The translations under genes and the position numbers were made by a program. The notes under the pieces are model-generated. The model saw only the letters and a list, made by a program, of their open reading frames with translations, did no database searches and was not told the DNA's origin. Below are positions 1 through 11,400 of a DNA stretch of 64,000 nucleotides, piece after piece. The stretch comes from Polaribacter sp. NJDZ03 (GTDB taxonomy: Bacteria > Bacteroidota > Bacteroidia > Flavobacteriales > Flavobacteriaceae): NCBI RefSeq assembly GCF_019263805.1, contig NZ_CP079195.1, positions 1,467,001 through 1,531,000 of the forward strand, given 5' to 3'. Position 1 is the first letter of the stretch; every line of letters begins with the position of its first letter.

Positions 1-80
1 CCATAAAAATGCTAAACAACCTACAAGTAAACTCTTGCTTATAAATAATTCGGTAATTTTATCATAATAATATTTAATAA

Positions 81-111
81 AAAAAAGCCTTACATAAATG
101 TAAGGCTTTTT
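81..111. terminator. Bidirectional intrinsic terminator downstream of tRNA-Ser
   Basis: Perfect hairpin AAAAGCCTTACAT-aa-ATGTAAGGCTTTT with an A tract on one side and a T tract on the other, so it can act on both strands. It lies just past the 3' end of the minus-strand tRNA-Ser gene. The first 80 bases of the window show no gene I can support. Confidence 0.85.
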
Positions 112-113
112 GC

Positions 114-197
114 GGAGAAAGAGGGATTCGAACCCCCGGACCTGTTACAGTCAACAGTTTTCAAGACTGCCGCATTCGACCGCTCTGCCATTTCTCC
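114..197 (-). tRNA. tRNA-Ser (anticodon TGA)
   Basis: On the minus strand the seven-base acceptor arms GGAGAAA/TTTCTCC pair, a long variable arm typical of a type II tRNA is present, the T-loop region reads GGTTCGAATC-like, and the anticodon stem-loop reads CAGTCTTGAAAACTG, giving anticodon TGA (reads UCA). Length is about 84 bases and the 3' CCA is not encoded. It is divergent from aroC. Confidence 0.95.
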
Positions 198-232
198 AGT
201 GCGTCTCATCAGATATGCTCTGAATGCGGCTG

Positions 233-240
233 CAAATATA
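233..240 (-). promoter_or_regulatory. Putative -7 box (TATATTTG) for tRNA-Ser
   Basis: Minus-strand TATATTTG matches the Bacteroidota TAnnTTTG consensus and lies 36 bases upstream of the tRNA 5' end. I see no good TTG at the -33 position, so support is partial. Confidence 0.5.
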
Positions 241-410
241 GAAAGCTTTTTTAGTTTATGAAAATAAAAAACGATTTATTTTATTTTTTTTTTGAATATC
301 ATTACTGAAAATTCATATCTCCCTATAAATCAAGTGTTTTAATTTATTATTTTTTTTTTAGAAATCGTTACAAAAAAGTCTAAATCTAGAATTCTTGTAT
401 ACTAGTTCAT

Positions 411-418
411 TATATTTG
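411..418 (+). promoter_or_regulatory. Putative -7 box (TATATTTG) for aroC
   Basis: TATATTTG matches TAnnTTTG and lies 25 bases before the aroC ATG, a usual leader length. The nearest TTG (395-397) is only 13 bases upstream, shorter than the usual 17-23 spacer, so the -33 element is not convincing. Confidence 0.5.
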
Positions 419-443
419 CCATTATTATTCTAATTATATAATT

Positions 444-1508
444 ATGTCATTTAATTCCTTTGGAAATTTATTAAAAGTAACAACGTATGGAGAATCTCAT
501 GGAACTGCTATTGGCGGAGTCATAGATGGGTTCCCAGCAGGATTAGAGGTAGATTTTGAAGCAATTCAAAATGAGTTAGATAGGCGTAAACCTGGGCAAT
601 CTAAAATTGTTACACAGCGTAAAGAACCAGATACCGTCGAGTTTCTTTCAGGTATTTTTGAAGGAAAAACAACAGGTACTTCTATTGGCTTTATTATTAG
701 AAACACCAATCAAAAATCTAAAGATTACAACCACAATACCAATGTCTATAGACCTTCTCATGCAGATTTTACATATGATAAAAAGTTTGGAAACAGAGAT
801 TATAGAGGTGGCGGAAGAAGTTCTGCACGTGAAACCGCCAATTGGGTAGTTGCTGGTGCTTTAGCAAAACAGCTTATTGCAAGCATGAATATAAATGCAT
901 TTACATCTTCTGTAGGAGATATTTTTATAGATAAACCGTATCAAGATTTAGATTTTTCTAAAACAGAGAGTAATATTGTGCGTTGTCCGGATGAAGATTC
1001 TGCAGAGAAAATGATCAATAAGATACAGGAAATCAGAAAAGCAGGAGATACTATTGGAGGTACCGTAACTTGTGTTGCCCAAAATGTACCTGTAGGATTA
1101 GGAGAACCTATATTTCAAAAATTACACGCACAATTAGGTAGTGCAATGTTATCTATAAATGCAGTAAAAGGTTTTGAATTTGGAAGTGGTTTTTGTGGCG
1201 CAAAAATGAAAGGTTCAGATCATAACGATGTTTTTAATGAAGATGGCTCTACACAATCTAATTTATCTGGAGGTATACAAGGAGGTATAAGTAATGGCAT
1301 GGATATTTACTTTAGAGTTGCTTTTAAACCTGTTGCCACCATAATGAGCTCTCAACAAACCATAAACTCAGAATATGAAGTTACAGAAATTACAGGTAAA
1401 GGTCGTCATGACCCTTGTGTAGTACCAAGAGCTGTGCCTATTGTAGAAGCTATGACAGCTTTAGTATTAGCTGACTTTTGGTTATTAAATAAAACGAGAC
1501 AAATATAG
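444..1508 (+). CDS. aroC: Chorismate synthase
   Basis: Chorismate synthase makes the last common precursor of the aromatic amino acids by eliminating phosphate from 5-enolpyruvylshikimate-3-phosphate, using reduced FMN. The 354-residue length is normal. The N-terminal [14 protein letters not shown] signature, the HADFTY region with [12 protein letters not shown] around residues 120-135, and the C-terminal [18 protein letters not shown] motif are all family hallmarks. The ATG follows a -7 box by 25 bases. It stands alone, divergent from tRNA-Ser and followed by a 78-bp gap before an unrelated membrane gene. Nothing looks damaged. Confidence 0.98.
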   Translation: MSFNSFGNLLKVTTYGESHGTAIGGVIDGFPAGLEVDFEAIQNELDRRKPGQSKIVTQRKEPDTVEFLSGIFEGKTTGTSIGFIIRNTNQKSKDYNHNTNVYRPSHADFTYDKKFGNRDYRGGGRSSARETANWVVAGALAKQLIASMNINAFTSSVGDIFIDKPYQDLDFSKTESNIVRCPDEDSAEKMINKIQEIRKAGDTIGGTVTCVAQNVPVGLGEPIFQKLHAQLGSAMLSINAVKGFEFGSGFCGAKMKGSDHNDVFNEDGSTQSNLSGGIQGGISNGMDIYFRVAFKPVATIMSSQQTINSEYEVTEITGKGRHDPCVVPRAVPIVEAMTALVLADFWLLNKTRQI

Positions 1509-1586
1509 TTTACATACTTTTTAAAACATAACAAAATTATAAAAACTCTAAATGGCCTTACCTTTAACGGTAAATAGATTATTTCT

Positions 1587-2681
1587 ATGGATATAAATAG
1601 ATTATATTTTATTGATATTGTTAGGGCTTTTGCTATCTTAATGATGCTACAAGGGCATTTTATTGATACACTTTTAGATACTTCTTATCGAGATTTAAAT
1701 CATCCTATTTTTATTATTTGGTCATACTTTAGAGGTATTACAGCTCCAACTTTTTTTACTATTTCTGGATTAATTTTCACTTATCTTTTATTAAAAGCAA
1801 AAGAGAAAGGATTAGAAAAGCAAAGAATGGTAAAAGGAATAACTAGGGGGTTCTTTTTAATTGGTATTGGTTATTTATTAAGAATTCCTTTTTTTTGTTG
1901 GTTAGCCGGAAAATTTGATCCTTACTTTTTGATCATTGATGTACTACAAATAATAGGATTAAGTCTTATATTAATTATATGTTTCTATTTTATCTGTAAT
2001 AAAAAAACAATACTTTTTTCTATAGTAACATTACTCTTTGGCTTTACTATATTTATTACAGAACCTTTGTATAGAAACTTAAACCTAACCTCTATTCCCA
2101 TATTTTTAAACAATTATGTTTCTAAAACCAATGGATCTGTATTTACAATTATTCCTTGGTCTGGTTATGTCTGTTTTGGTGCATTTTTAGCAACAATTTT
2201 TAATAAAAATGTATTTAAAAAAAGTTTTAAAAAAATAATTATTACTTCTTTTACCATTTTTGGAGGTATTCTAATTTTTTACTCCTCAGATATACTTGTT
2301 TACTTCTCAAAACTATTTCGCAACCAATTATTAATGGATTCGGCTAGCTATAACTACTTGTTTACTAGACTAGGAAATGTATTACTGATTTTTTCTTTTT
2401 TTTACGGATTAGAAAAATATTTTAAAAAACCGTTAATTTTAAAAGTAGGACAACAAACACTGTCAATTTATGTTATTCATTTCATAATTATTTATGGCAG
2501 CTTTACGGGGTATGGATTAAATAGTATAATTGGTAAAAACTTAACTCCAATGCAAGCAATACCTGGGGCAATACTATTCTTAGTAACTGTTTGTTTATTA
2601 TCTTTTTATTACGCAAAAACAAATACTTTTTTATATTTAAATTTAAGAAAACTCTTTCATAAATTGAAACTAAAAGCATAA
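1587..2681 (+). CDS. Multi-pass membrane acyltransferase-like protein (DUF1624/HGSNAT-like)
   Basis: A hydrophobic 364-residue protein with about ten predicted membrane segments. The start MDINRLYFIDIVRAFAILMM followed by LQGHFID resembles the first helix of the heparan-alpha-glucosaminide N-acetyltransferase catalytic domain (DUF1624) and related membrane acyltransferases, where a conserved Arg and a His near the membrane face are expected. A conserved-looking QTLSIYVIHFIIIYG segment lies near residue 295. The substrate is unknown; transfer of an acyl group to an envelope sugar is a family-based guess. It ends two bases before the next gene, a secreted esterase, so the two are probably co-transcribed. 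Confidence 0.65.
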   Translation: MDINRLYFIDIVRAFAILMMLQGHFIDTLLDTSYRDLNHPIFIIWSYFRGITAPTFFTISGLIFTYLLLKAKEKGLEKQRMVKGITRGFFLIGIGYLLRIPFFCWLAGKFDPYFLIIDVLQIIGLSLILIICFYFICNKKTILFSIVTLLFGFTIFITEPLYRNLNLTSIPIFLNNYVSKTNGSVFTIIPWSGYVCFGAFLATIFNKNVFKKSFKKIIITSFTIFGGILIFYSSDILVYFSKLFRNQLLMDSASYNYLFTRLGNVLLIFSFFYGLEKYFKKPLILKVGQQTLSIYVIHFIIIYGSFTGYGLNSIIGKNLTPMQAIPGAILFLVTVCLLSFYYAKTNTFLYLNLRKLFHKLKLKA

Positions 2682-2682
2682 A

Positions 2683-3570
2683 ATGAAAGCACTATTATCT
2701 TTTTTTTTAATTTTATTTTTTTTGTCCAGCTTTTCTCAAGAAAGGTACTTAGAAAAGAATACTAAATTCTCTAAGAGAACGTATACTTATCATCGAATAA
2801 AAAAAGAGAAAAATTTGAAGTTCGAATTTTATAAACCTAAAAAAAGAACCGGAAAAGTTCCTTTATTAATATATGTTCATGGAGGAGGTTTTTCTGGTGG
2901 TGATAGAAAAGATAAAATTGCAACAGATTTTGCCGAAGAAATGGTACAATATGGCTATGCAGTAGCTTCCATTTCATACAGGTTAACCATGAAAAACAAA
3001 GGTTTTGGTTGTAAGATAAAATCAGCATTAAAAATAGAAGCATTTAACGATGTGTCTCAAGATATAAGTTATGCTGTAAAATATTTTTTACGTCGTAAAA
3101 ACAAGTTTAAAATAGATACTGATAAAATAATTTTAGTGGGTTCTAGTGCAGGTGCTGAAGCCGTTTTAAATTTAGCATATGTTTATAGCAATAAAATTTT
3201 AAATCCAAATTTTAAATTTGCAGGTGTTATTGCTATGTCTGGTGCTGTAACTTCTATTGACAAAATAACAATAGAAACAGCAATTCCTACACAGTTATTT
3301 CATGGCGTACAAGATAATTTAGTTCCTTATAACATAGATTCTCATCATTATTGTAAGTTAAAATCTGTAGGCTATTTAAATCTTTTTGGTTCTAAAGCAA
3401 TTGCAGGTAAATTAAAGTCAATAAATAAACCCTATTATTTGTACAGCGTAAAAAATGGAAATCATAGTTGGAATGCTAGACCTATTTATCAATGTAAAAA
3501 AGAGATTATAGATTTTTTATATTATGATGTTTTAAATCGGAAAAATAGACAGATAGAAACAACAATTTAG
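2683..3570 (+). CDS. Exported alpha/beta-hydrolase (esterase/lipase-like)
   Basis: Residues 1-18 form a hydrophobic signal peptide ending near SFSQ. The oxyanion-hole motif HGGG is at 66-69, the nucleophile elbow GSSAGAE at about 153-159, an acid candidate in GVQDNLVPY near 210, and a histidine in NGNHSWN near 261. This is the complete catalytic triad of the esterase/lipase alpha/beta-hydrolase group. The natural ester is unknown. It follows the membrane acyltransferase by one base, suggesting a matched acylation/deacylation pair acting on an envelope molecule (inference). It is followed by a strong terminator. Confidence 0.8.
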   Translation: MKALLSFFLILFFLSSFSQERYLEKNTKFSKRTYTYHRIKKEKNLKFEFYKPKKRTGKVPLLIYVHGGGFSGGDRKDKIATDFAEEMVQYGYAVASISYRLTMKNKGFGCKIKSALKIEAFNDVSQDISYAVKYFLRRKNKFKIDTDKIILVGSSAGAEAVLNLAYVYSNKILNPNFKFAGVIAMSGAVTSIDKITIETAIPTQLFHGVQDNLVPYNIDSHHYCKLKSVGYLNLFGSKAIAGKLKSINKPYYLYSVKNGNHSWNARPIYQCKKEIIDFLYYDVLNRKNRQIETTI

Positions 3571-3582
3571 ATTTTAATTAGT

Positions 3583-3619
3583 AAAAAAAGCGAAACTTTA
3601 AAAGTTTCGCTTTTTTTTT
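3583..3619. terminator. Bidirectional terminator between convergent genes
   Basis: Perfect hairpin AAAAAGCGAAACTTT-aa-AAGTTTCGCTTTTT flanked by A and T runs. It serves the esterase gene on the plus strand and the DUF3467 gene on the minus strand, and overlaps the last bases of the latter's stop codon. Confidence 0.9.
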
Positions 3620-3929
3620 ATGCTTGACCTGTGGGTCCAAAATTCATAGGAATTGGAGGTTGTTCATAATCTCTAATTTCACCATGCTGCTCTTCAAACT
3701 TTCTAACATTATCTGCCAAAGCTTGTGTTAACCTTTTTGCATGTTGTGGGGTTAATATAATTCTAGATTTTACTTTTGCCTTGGGTACACCTGGCATGAT
3801 ATTAATAAAATCTACAATAAATTCTGACATAGAATGATTAATAATTGCTAAATTAGAATATGTACCTTCCGCAATTTCTTGATCTAACTCAATATTTATT
3901 TGTCCGTCTTTGTTTGTATTTTCTTCCAT
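3618..3929 (-). CDS. DUF3467 family protein
   Basis: A 103-residue soluble protein with the DUF3467 pattern: a central stretch (about residues 23-85) with YSNLAIINHSMSEFIVDF, MPGVPKAKVKSRIILTPQHAKRLTQAL and a C-terminal PIPMNFGP tail. The function is unknown. In Bacteroidota it commonly follows rpoC, as here, which hints at a link to transcription or ribosome biology, but a hairpin at 4038-4088 separates it from rpoC, so it may have its own transcript. Confidence 0.88.
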   Translation of the reverse strand: MEENTNKDGQINIELDQEIAEGTYSNLAIINHSMSEFIVDFINIMPGVPKAKVKSRIILTPQHAKRLTQALADNVRKFEEQHGEIRDYEQPPIPMNFGPTGQA

Positions 3930-4037
3930 AATTAAATTTGTCTCTTTGTTAATTCTAGTAGCTGTAAAATCGTAAAAAAAAATGAATTATACGCGTAAAA
4001 CTTCACCTTTATATATAATAAAAGATATAAAATAGAA

Positions 4038-4088
4038 AAAAGTTGAATTGAATAGTGCACCTAAGTACGTCTAAACAATTCAACTTTT
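4038..4088 (-). terminator. Terminator of the rpoBC operon
   Basis: Thirteen-base inverted repeat AAAAGTTGAATTG / CAATTCAACTTTT with a 25-base loop. On the minus strand it is followed by a T-rich run. It lies 40 bases past the rpoC stop codon and before DUF3467. Confidence 0.7.
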
Positions 4089-4127
4089 AAATAATTTAAC
4101 TTTAAAACGTTTTCACGTTAAGTTTAT

Positions 4128-7100
4128 TTAGAAACTTTTTTCTATTTCGTCTTTAGGACCAACTAGAATGTTTTCATAAGCTCTCATACCTGTTCCTGCT
4201 GGAATTCTCTTACCAACAATTACATTTTCTTTTAAGCCTTCTAATGTATCTATTTTACCACTAACAGCAGCCTCGTTTAATACTTTTGTAGTTTCCTGGA
4301 AAGAAGCTGCAGAAATAAACGATTTTGTTTGAAGTGATGCTCTTGTAATACCTTGTAAAACTTGCTCTGCCGTTGCCGGTTTAGCCTCTCTTGCAGTTAC
4401 TAAGTTTTGATCATTTCTTCTTAATAAAGAATTTTCATCTCTTAATTGACGCGCAGTAATAATTTGACCTGCATTTAAGTTTTCTGAATCTCCAGCATCT
4501 TCAACAACCTTCATTCCAAAAATATCATCGTTGTCTTTGATAAAGTCAATTTTATGAACTAATTGATTCTCTAATAATAAAGTATCACCAGAATCTATAA
4601 TTTTAACTTTACGCATCATTTGACGAACAACAACCTCAAAATGCTTATCATTAATTTTTACACCTTGTAAACGATATACTTCTTGAATTTCATTTACCAA
4701 GTACATTTGTACTGCAGATGGTCCCTGAATTCTTAAAATATCTGAAGGAGTGGTTGCTCCGTCTGATAATGGCATACCAGCTTTAATAAAGTCATTTTCT
4801 TGAACTAAAATCTGATTAGAAAGTTTTACTAAATACTTGCTAATATCTCCAGTTTTAGACTCAACGATGATTTCTCTATTTCCACGTTTAATTTTACCGA
4901 AAGAAACAACACCATCAATCTCAGAAACAACAGATGGATTAGAAGGATTACGTGCTTCGAATAATTCTGTTACACGTGGCAAACCTCCTGTAATATCCCC
5001 AGCTTTACCAGATTTTCTTGGTATTTTAACTAAAGTATGACCACTTTCTACTTTATCTCCATCAGTTACCATTAAGTGTGCACCTAAAGGCAAACTATAA
5101 GAACGTAAAGCATTACCATCATTATCTTCAATAATTAAAGATGGAATGATTTTTTTGTTTTTAGAATCGATCATTACAATCTCTTGGAAACCTGTTTGCT
5201 CATCTACTTCTACAGAGTAGTTAATACCTTGTTGTAGATTATCAAACTTCACTTTTCCTCCAAACTCAGAAACAATAACACCATTAAATGGATCCCATTG
5301 TACAATAGCATCTCCTTTTTTAATTGATTTTATATCTTTATCAAAAATAATAGAACCATAAGGAAGGATATTTGTACTTTGAGTAATTCCTGTTTTCTTA
5401 TCTATAATTTTAATCTCTGCTGTTCTAGAAATTACAATGTCAATTTCTTTACCTTCATTGTCTTTACCAGTTACTGTACGTAAATCATCTATAACAACTT
5501 TACCGTCAAACTTAGCAATTAATTTATTCTCTTCAGAAATATTACCTGCAACCCCACCAACGTGGAATGTACGTAATGTTAACTGTGTACCAGGTTCTCC
5601 AATAGATTGTGCTGCAATTACACCAACTGCCTCACCAATTTGTACCTTGTTAAGAGTAGATAAACTCTGTCCGTAACATTTAGCACAAATACCTTTTGTA
5701 GATTCACAAGTTAAAGCAGATCTTACTTCTACAGCATCAATTCCAGACTTTTCAACAGCTACTGCTAATTGATAAGAAATTGGTTGATTTGCTTTTAAAA
5801 GAACCTCTTCTGTTAACGGGTGATATACATCATTTAATGAAACTCTACCTTCAATTCTTTCTGATAAAGATTCTACAATCTCATCATTTTTCTTTAAAGG
5901 AGCTACTTCTAACCCTCTTAATGTACCACAATCTTCTTCATTAACGATAACATCTTGCGAAACATCTACTAATCTACGAGTTAAGTAACCAGCATCTGCC
6001 GTTTTTAAAGCCGTATCCGCAAGTCCCTTACGAGCACCGTGAGTAGAAATAAAGTATTCAAGAATTGATAAACCTTCCTTAAAGTTAGAAAGAATCGGGT
6101 TCTCAATAATTTCTCCACCACCTGCAGTAGATTTCTTAGGTTTTGCCATTAATCCACGCATACCTGTTAACTGACGAATCTGCTCCTTAGAACCCCTTGC
6201 ACCAGAATCAAGCATCATGTATACCGAGTTGAAACCTTGTTGATCTTCACGTAAACGTTTCATAGATAATTCAGTTAAATCGTTATTGGTTCTACCCCAA
6301 ATATCAATTACCTGATTATAACGCTCTTTTTGCGTTAACATACCCATGTTATAATTCCCTACAATGATATCTACCTCTTTGTTGGCTTCATCAATCATAG
6401 ATTGTTTTTCTTTAGGAATAATAATATCCCCTAATGAGAAAGATAAACCACCTTGGAAGGCAAATTTATATCCCATATTTTTAATATTATCTAAGAATTC
6501 TCCTGTTGTAGGAATATCTGTAGCTTTTAAAATACCACCAATAATTCCACGTAAGTTTTTCTTAGTTAATACCTCGTTAATGTAACCAGCTTTCGCAGGA
6601 ACAACTTCGTTAAATAAAACTCTACCAACAGTAGTTTGAATTATTTTTCTAACTTGTTCTCCGTTCTCATCAACGTCGTAAGTTCTTACTTTAATTCCAG
6701 CATTTAAGTCAACCATTTCTTCGTTAAAAGCAATCGTTACTTCTTCTGGTGAATAAAAAGTTAATCCTTCTCCTTTAATTTTAACTTCTGGAGTAGAGAT
6801 TCTCTCTTTAGTCATATAGTATAAACCAAGTACCATATCCTGAGAAGGAACTGTTACTGGTGCACCATTTGCAGGATTTAAAATATTATGAGAAGCTAAC
6901 ATTAATAATTGCGCTTCTAAAATAGCTTCTGGTCCTAATGGTAAGTGAACTGCCATTTGATCCCCATCAAAATCCGCATTAAATGCAGAACATGCTAATG
7001 GGTGTAATTGAATTGCTTTTCCTTCAATTAATTTTGGTTGAAAAGCTTGTATACCTAGTCTGTGTAATGTAGGAGCCCTGTTTAATAAAACTGGATGTCC

Positions 7101-8402
7101 TTTAATTACATTTTCTAAAATATCCCAAACAACTGGTTCTTTTCTATCTATTATTTTCTTTGCAGATTTAACTGTTTTTACAATTCCTCTTTCAATTAGT
7201 TTTCTAATTACAAAAGGCTTGTAAAGTTCAGCTGCCATATCTTTTGGCAATCCACATTCAGATAATTTCATTTCTGGTCCAACAACAATTACAGAACGTG
7301 CAGAATAATCAACACGCTTTCCTAATAAATTCTGACGGAAACGTCCTTGTTTACCTTTTAATGAATCTGATAAAGATTTTAAAGGTCTGTTAGATTCAGT
7401 TTTTACTGCAGATGATTTACGTGTATTGTCAAATAAAGAATCTACTGATTCTTGTAACATACGTTTCTCATTACGTAAAATAACTTCTGGAGCTTTTATT
7501 TCAACCAATCTTTTTAAACGATTGTTTCTAATAATAACTCTTCTATAAAGATCATTTAAATCTGAAGTTGCAAAACGTCCACCATCTAAAGGAACTAAAG
7601 GTCTTAATTCTGGTGGAATAACTGGTACAGCTTTCATAATCATCCATTCTGGATGATTCTCTCTATTTTTCTGAGAGTCTCTAAATGCTTCAACAACATT
7701 TAAACGTTTTAAAGCTTCCGTTTTACGTTGTTTAGACGTTTCTGTATTTGCTTTATGTCTTAATTCAAAAGACAACCCATCTAAATCGATGCGCGCTAAT
7801 AAATCAATTAAACATTCAGCACCCATTTTAGCGATAAACTTGTTAGGGTCAGTATCATCTAAATATTGGTTATCTTGTGGTAACTCATCAGCAATATCTA
7901 AATATTCCTCTTCCGTTAAGAAATCCATTTTTTGTAATGGCTCTCCTTCCACATTCTTTGCAATACCTGGTTGAATTACTACGTATCTCTCGTAGTAAAT
8001 AATCATATCTAACTTCTTAGATGGCAAACCTAAAAGGTACCCCATTTTGTTAGGTAATGATCTAAAATACCAAATATGAGCAACAGGCACAACTAAGTTG
8101 ATATGCCCTACTCTTTCTCTACGTACTTTCTTTTCAGTTACTTCTACACCACATCTATCACAAACGATACCTTTGTAGCGAATTCTTTTGTACTTTCCAC
8201 AAGCACATTCATAATCCTTTACAGGACCAAAAATACGCTCACAAAATAAACCATCTCTTTCTGGCTTGTGTGTACGGTAATTTATAGTTTCTGGTTTTAA
8301 AACTTCACCTTTAGAAATTTCTAAAATAGCTTCTGGTGAGGATAAACCAATTGAGATTTTGTTAAACTTTTTTACAGTGTATTTCTCTTGTTTTCTTGCC
8401 AT
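4128..8402 (-). CDS. rpoC: DNA-directed RNA polymerase subunit beta'
   Basis: The catalytic subunit of RNA polymerase, 1424 residues, normal for Bacteroidota. The N-terminal zinc finger is visible as CACGK and CDRCGVE (about residues 66-88). The active-site magnesium loop [12 protein letters not shown] lies near residue 480, and the second zinc-binding cluster [13 protein letters not shown] near 900. The trigger-loop/bridge region ([19 protein letters not shown]) is intact. It follows rpoB by 79 bases that contain an unusual long hairpin and ends at a terminator. It is the last gene of the secE-rpoC operon. Confidence 0.99.
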   Translation of the reverse strand: MARKQEKYTVKKFNKISIGLSSPEAILEISKGEVLKPETINYRTHKPERDGLFCERIFGPVKDYECACGKYKRIRYKGIVCDRCGVEVTEKKVRRERVGHINLVVPVAHIWYFRSLPNKMGYLLGLPSKKLDMIIYYERYVVIQPGIAKNVEGEPLQKMDFLTEEEYLDIADELPQDNQYLDDTDPNKFIAKMGAECLIDLLARIDLDGLSFELRHKANTETSKQRKTEALKRLNVVEAFRDSQKNRENHPEWMIMKAVPVIPPELRPLVPLDGGRFATSDLNDLYRRVIIRNNRLKRLVEIKAPEVILRNEKRMLQESVDSLFDNTRKSSAVKTESNRPLKSLSDSLKGKQGRFRQNLLGKRVDYSARSVIVVGPEMKLSECGLPKDMAAELYKPFVIRKLIERGIVKTVKSAKKIIDRKEPVVWDILENVIKGHPVLLNRAPTLHRLGIQAFQPKLIEGKAIQLHPLACSAFNADFDGDQMAVHLPLGPEAILEAQLLMLASHNILNPANGAPVTVPSQDMVLGLYYMTKERISTPEVKIKGEGLTFYSPEEVTIAFNEEMVDLNAGIKVRTYDVDENGEQVRKIIQTTVGRVLFNEVVPAKAGYINEVLTKKNLRGIIGGILKATDIPTTGEFLDNIKNMGYKFAFQGGLSFSLGDIIIPKEKQSMIDEANKEVDIIVGNYNMGMLTQKERYNQVIDIWGRTNNDLTELSMKRLREDQQGFNSVYMMLDSGARGSKEQIRQLTGMRGLMAKPKKSTAGGGEIIENPILSNFKEGLSILEYFISTHGARKGLADTALKTADAGYLTRRLVDVSQDVIVNEEDCGTLRGLEVAPLKKNDEIVESLSERIEGRVSLNDVYHPLTEEVLLKANQPISYQLAVAVEKSGIDAVEVRSALTCESTKGICAKCYGQSLSTLNKVQIGEAVGVIAAQSIGEPGTQLTLRTFHVGGVAGNISEENKLIAKFDGKVVIDDLRTVTGKDNEGKEIDIVISRTAEIKIIDKKTGITQSTNILPYGSIIFDKDIKSIKKGDAIVQWDPFNGVIVSEFGGKVKFDNLQQGINYSVEVDEQTGFQEIVMIDSKNKKIIPSLIIEDNDGNALRSYSLPLGAHLMVTDGDKVESGHTLVKIPRKSGKAGDITGGLPRVTELFEARNPSNPSVVSEIDGVVSFGKIKRGNREIIVESKTGDISKYLVKLSNQILVQENDFIKAGMPLSDGATTPSDILRIQGPSAVQMYLVNEIQEVYRLQGVKINDKHFEVVVRQMMRKVKIIDSGDTLLLENQLVHKIDFIKDNDDIFGMKVVEDAGDSENLNAGQIITARQLRDENSLLRRNDQNLVTAREAKPATAEQVLQGITRASLQTKSFISAASFQETTKVLNEAAVSGKIDTLEGLKENVIVGKRIPAGTGMRAYENILVGPKDEIEKSF

Positions 8403-8413
8403 GTCTTTTGATA

Positions 8414-8475
8414 AGTATTCAGTTGGCAGTATTCAATAACCAGTTACAAAATTGTAACTGGTTATTGGTTACTGA
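8414..8475. repeat. Long hairpin made of degenerate heptamers between rpoB and rpoC
   Basis: Positions 8414-8448 read as consecutive seven-base units AGTATTC, AGTTGGC, AGTATTC, AATAACC, AGTTACA. Positions 8435-8449 and 8452-8466 form a perfect 15-bp inverted repeat (AATAACCAGTTACAA with its complement), extended by CAGTA/TACTG at the outer ends after a 3x3 internal loop. It lies wholly between the rpoB stop and the rpoC start, so it will be in the mRNA. Without a T tract it does not look like a terminator. Confidence 0.8.
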
Positions 8476-8481
8476 AAAAAT

Positions 8482-11400
8482 TTATTCTTCTAATCTAACG
8501 TCTAAACCTAAACCTTTAAGTTCATGCATTAATACGTTAAACGACTCTGGTAAACCTGGTTCTGGCATAGCTTCACCTTTCACAATACTTTCGTATGTTT
8601 TAGCTCTTCCCATAACATCATCCGATTTCACAGTTAAGATTTCTCTTAAGATACTTGATGCACCATAAGCCTCAAGTGCCCAAACTTCCATCTCTCCAAA
8701 ACGCTGACCCCCAAATTGTGCTTTACCACCTAAAGGTTGTTGTGTAATTAATGAATATGGTCCAATAGAACGCGCATGCATTTTATCTTCAATCATGTGA
8801 CCTAACTTAATCATATAAATGATACCAACTGTTGCCGGCTGATCGAAACGTTTTCCTGTTCCACCATCATATAAATAAGTATGTCCAAATCTTGGTACAC
8901 CTGCTGTATCCGTAATCTCATTAATCTGGTCTAAAGATGCTCCATCAAAAATTGGTGTTGCATATTTAGTTCCTAATTTTTGACCTGCCCAACCAAGAAC
9001 AGTTTCATAAATCTGACCAATATTCATACGAGAAGGTACCCCTAATGGATTTAATACGATATCAACTGGAGTTCCGTCTTCTAAGAAAGGCATATCTTCT
9101 GCACGTACAATACGAGCAACAATACCTTTATTTCCGTGACGTCCTGCCATTTTATCACCCACTTTTAACTTACGTTTCTTAGCGATATAAACTTTAGCAA
9201 GTTTTAAAATACCTGCTGGCAATTCATCTCCAACAGAGATTGTAAATTTTTGACGACGTAAAGAACCTTGTAAATCGTTTACTTTAATTTTGTAATTGTG
9301 AACTAATTCACCTACAAAACTATTTAAGTCTTTATCCGTTGTCCAAGAACCTGTTAAGTGAATATAATCATCAACAGAATTTAACATTTTAAGTGTATAT
9401 TTTTTACCTTTTGGTAAAACTTCTTCACCTAAATCATTGTAAACTCCTTGCGAAGTCTTTCCACTGATAAGTAAAAACAACTTGTCTATTAAAACATCTT
9501 TTAAACCTTCGAATTTAGATACAAAAGAAGCTTCTAACTTAGCTACTGCTTCTTTATCTCTTAATCTCTTGTTTTTATCTTTAACAGCTCTTCTAAATAA
9601 TTTTTTATCAATTACTACACCTCTTAATGATGGAGAAGCTTTTAATGATGCATCTTTTACATCACCTGCTTTATCACCAAAAATAGCACGTAATAATTTT
9701 TCTTCTGGAGTAGGATCAGATTCTCCTTTTGGTGTAATCTTACCAATTAAGATATCACCAGGATTCACTTCTGCTCCAATTCTAATCATTCCATTTTCAT
9801 CTAAATCTTTGGTAGCTTCTTCAGAAACGTTAGGGATATCATTAGTTAACTCTTCAGTTCCTAATTTTGTATCTCTTACGTCTAAAGAATACTCATCAAT
9901 ATGAATAGATGTAAATATATCTTCACGAACTACTTTTTCAGAAATTACAATCGCATCCTCAAAGTTATACCCTTTCCAAGGCATAAAGGCTACTTTCATG
10001 TTTCTACCTAAAGCTAATTCTCCTTTTTGTGTTGCATAACCTTCACAAAGAACTTGTCCTTCTTCAACTCTATCACCTTTTTCTACAATCGGTTTTAGGT
10101 TGATGTTTGTTCCTTGATTCGTTTTTCTAAATTTAATTAAGTTATAAGAAACTTCATCAGATTCAAAACTTACAAGTTTTTCCTCTTCTGTTCTATCATA
10201 CTTAATTGTAATTTTGTTAGCATCTACATAAGTAACTTCTCCAGCTCCTTCAGCATTGATTAAGATACGAGAATCTTTTGCAACTCTACGCTCTAAACCT
10301 GTACCTACAATTGGAGATTCTGGTCTTAATAATGGAACTGCTTGACGCATCATGTTAGATCCCATCAATGCTCTATTCGCATCATCATGTTCCAAGAAAG
10401 GAATTAAAGATGCAGAAATTGAAGCAATTTGATTAGGTGCAACATCCATGAAGTTAATCTCTTCTGGACTAACAACTGGGAAATCACCACCTTCACGTGA
10501 AATCATTCTTTCAGCAACAAATCTTCCATCTTTATCTAATTCTAAGTTAGATTGAGCAAATTTCATTCCCTCTTCTTCCTCTGCACTTAAATAAATTGGC
10601 TCTTCATTTCCAACAACACCTTCTACAACTTTTCTATATGGAGTCTCGATAAATCCTAAATTATTCACTTTTGCAAAAACAGAAAGTGAAGAAATTAAAC
10701 CAATATTCGGTCCCTCAGGAGTTTCAATTGGACATAAACGACCATAATGAGTATAGTGAACATCACGTACCTCAAAACCAGCTCTTTCTCTAGATAAACC
10801 ACCTGGCCCTAGTGCAGATAATCTACGCTTGTGAGTAATCTCTGCTAATGGATTCGTTTGATCCATAAACTGAGACAATTGGTTGGTACCAAAGAATGAG
10901 TTAATTACAGATGATAATGTTTTAGCATTAATTAAATCGATTGGTGTAAACACCTCGTTATCACGTACATTCATACGCTCACGAATTGTTCTAGCCATAC
11001 GAGCTAAACCAACACCAAACTGACCTGCTAATTGCTCACCAACAGTTCTTACACGTCTGTTAGATAAGTGATCAATATCATCTACCTCTGCTTTAGAGTT
11101 GATTAACTCAATTAAATATTTAATAATAGTTATAATATCTAATTTTGTTAATACTTTTTGATCAATAGGTTCATTTAACTGAAGTTTAGTGTTCATTCTA
11201 AAACGACCAACTTCACCTAAATTATATCTTTGTTCAGAAAAGAATAACTTATCTATAATACCTCTTGCAGTCTCCTCATCTGGCGGTTCTGCATTACGTA
11301 GTTGTCTATAGATATGCTCTACTGCTTCTTTTTCAGAATTGGTAGGATCTTTCTGTAAAGTATTATGAATAATAGCATAATCTGCCATATCGTTATCTTC

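Noticed and set aside
824..838. Second parS-like half-site in aroC (GCACGTGAAAC)
   Set aside because: Only one half matches and the bases encode the conserved SARETA motif of chorismate synthase.
10490..10506. parS-like palindrome TTCACGTGAA inside rpoB
   Set aside because: It matches the core of the ParB target but fails at the outer bases, lies about 30 kb from parAB, and encodes conserved rpoB residues. A ParB ChIP experiment would settle it.
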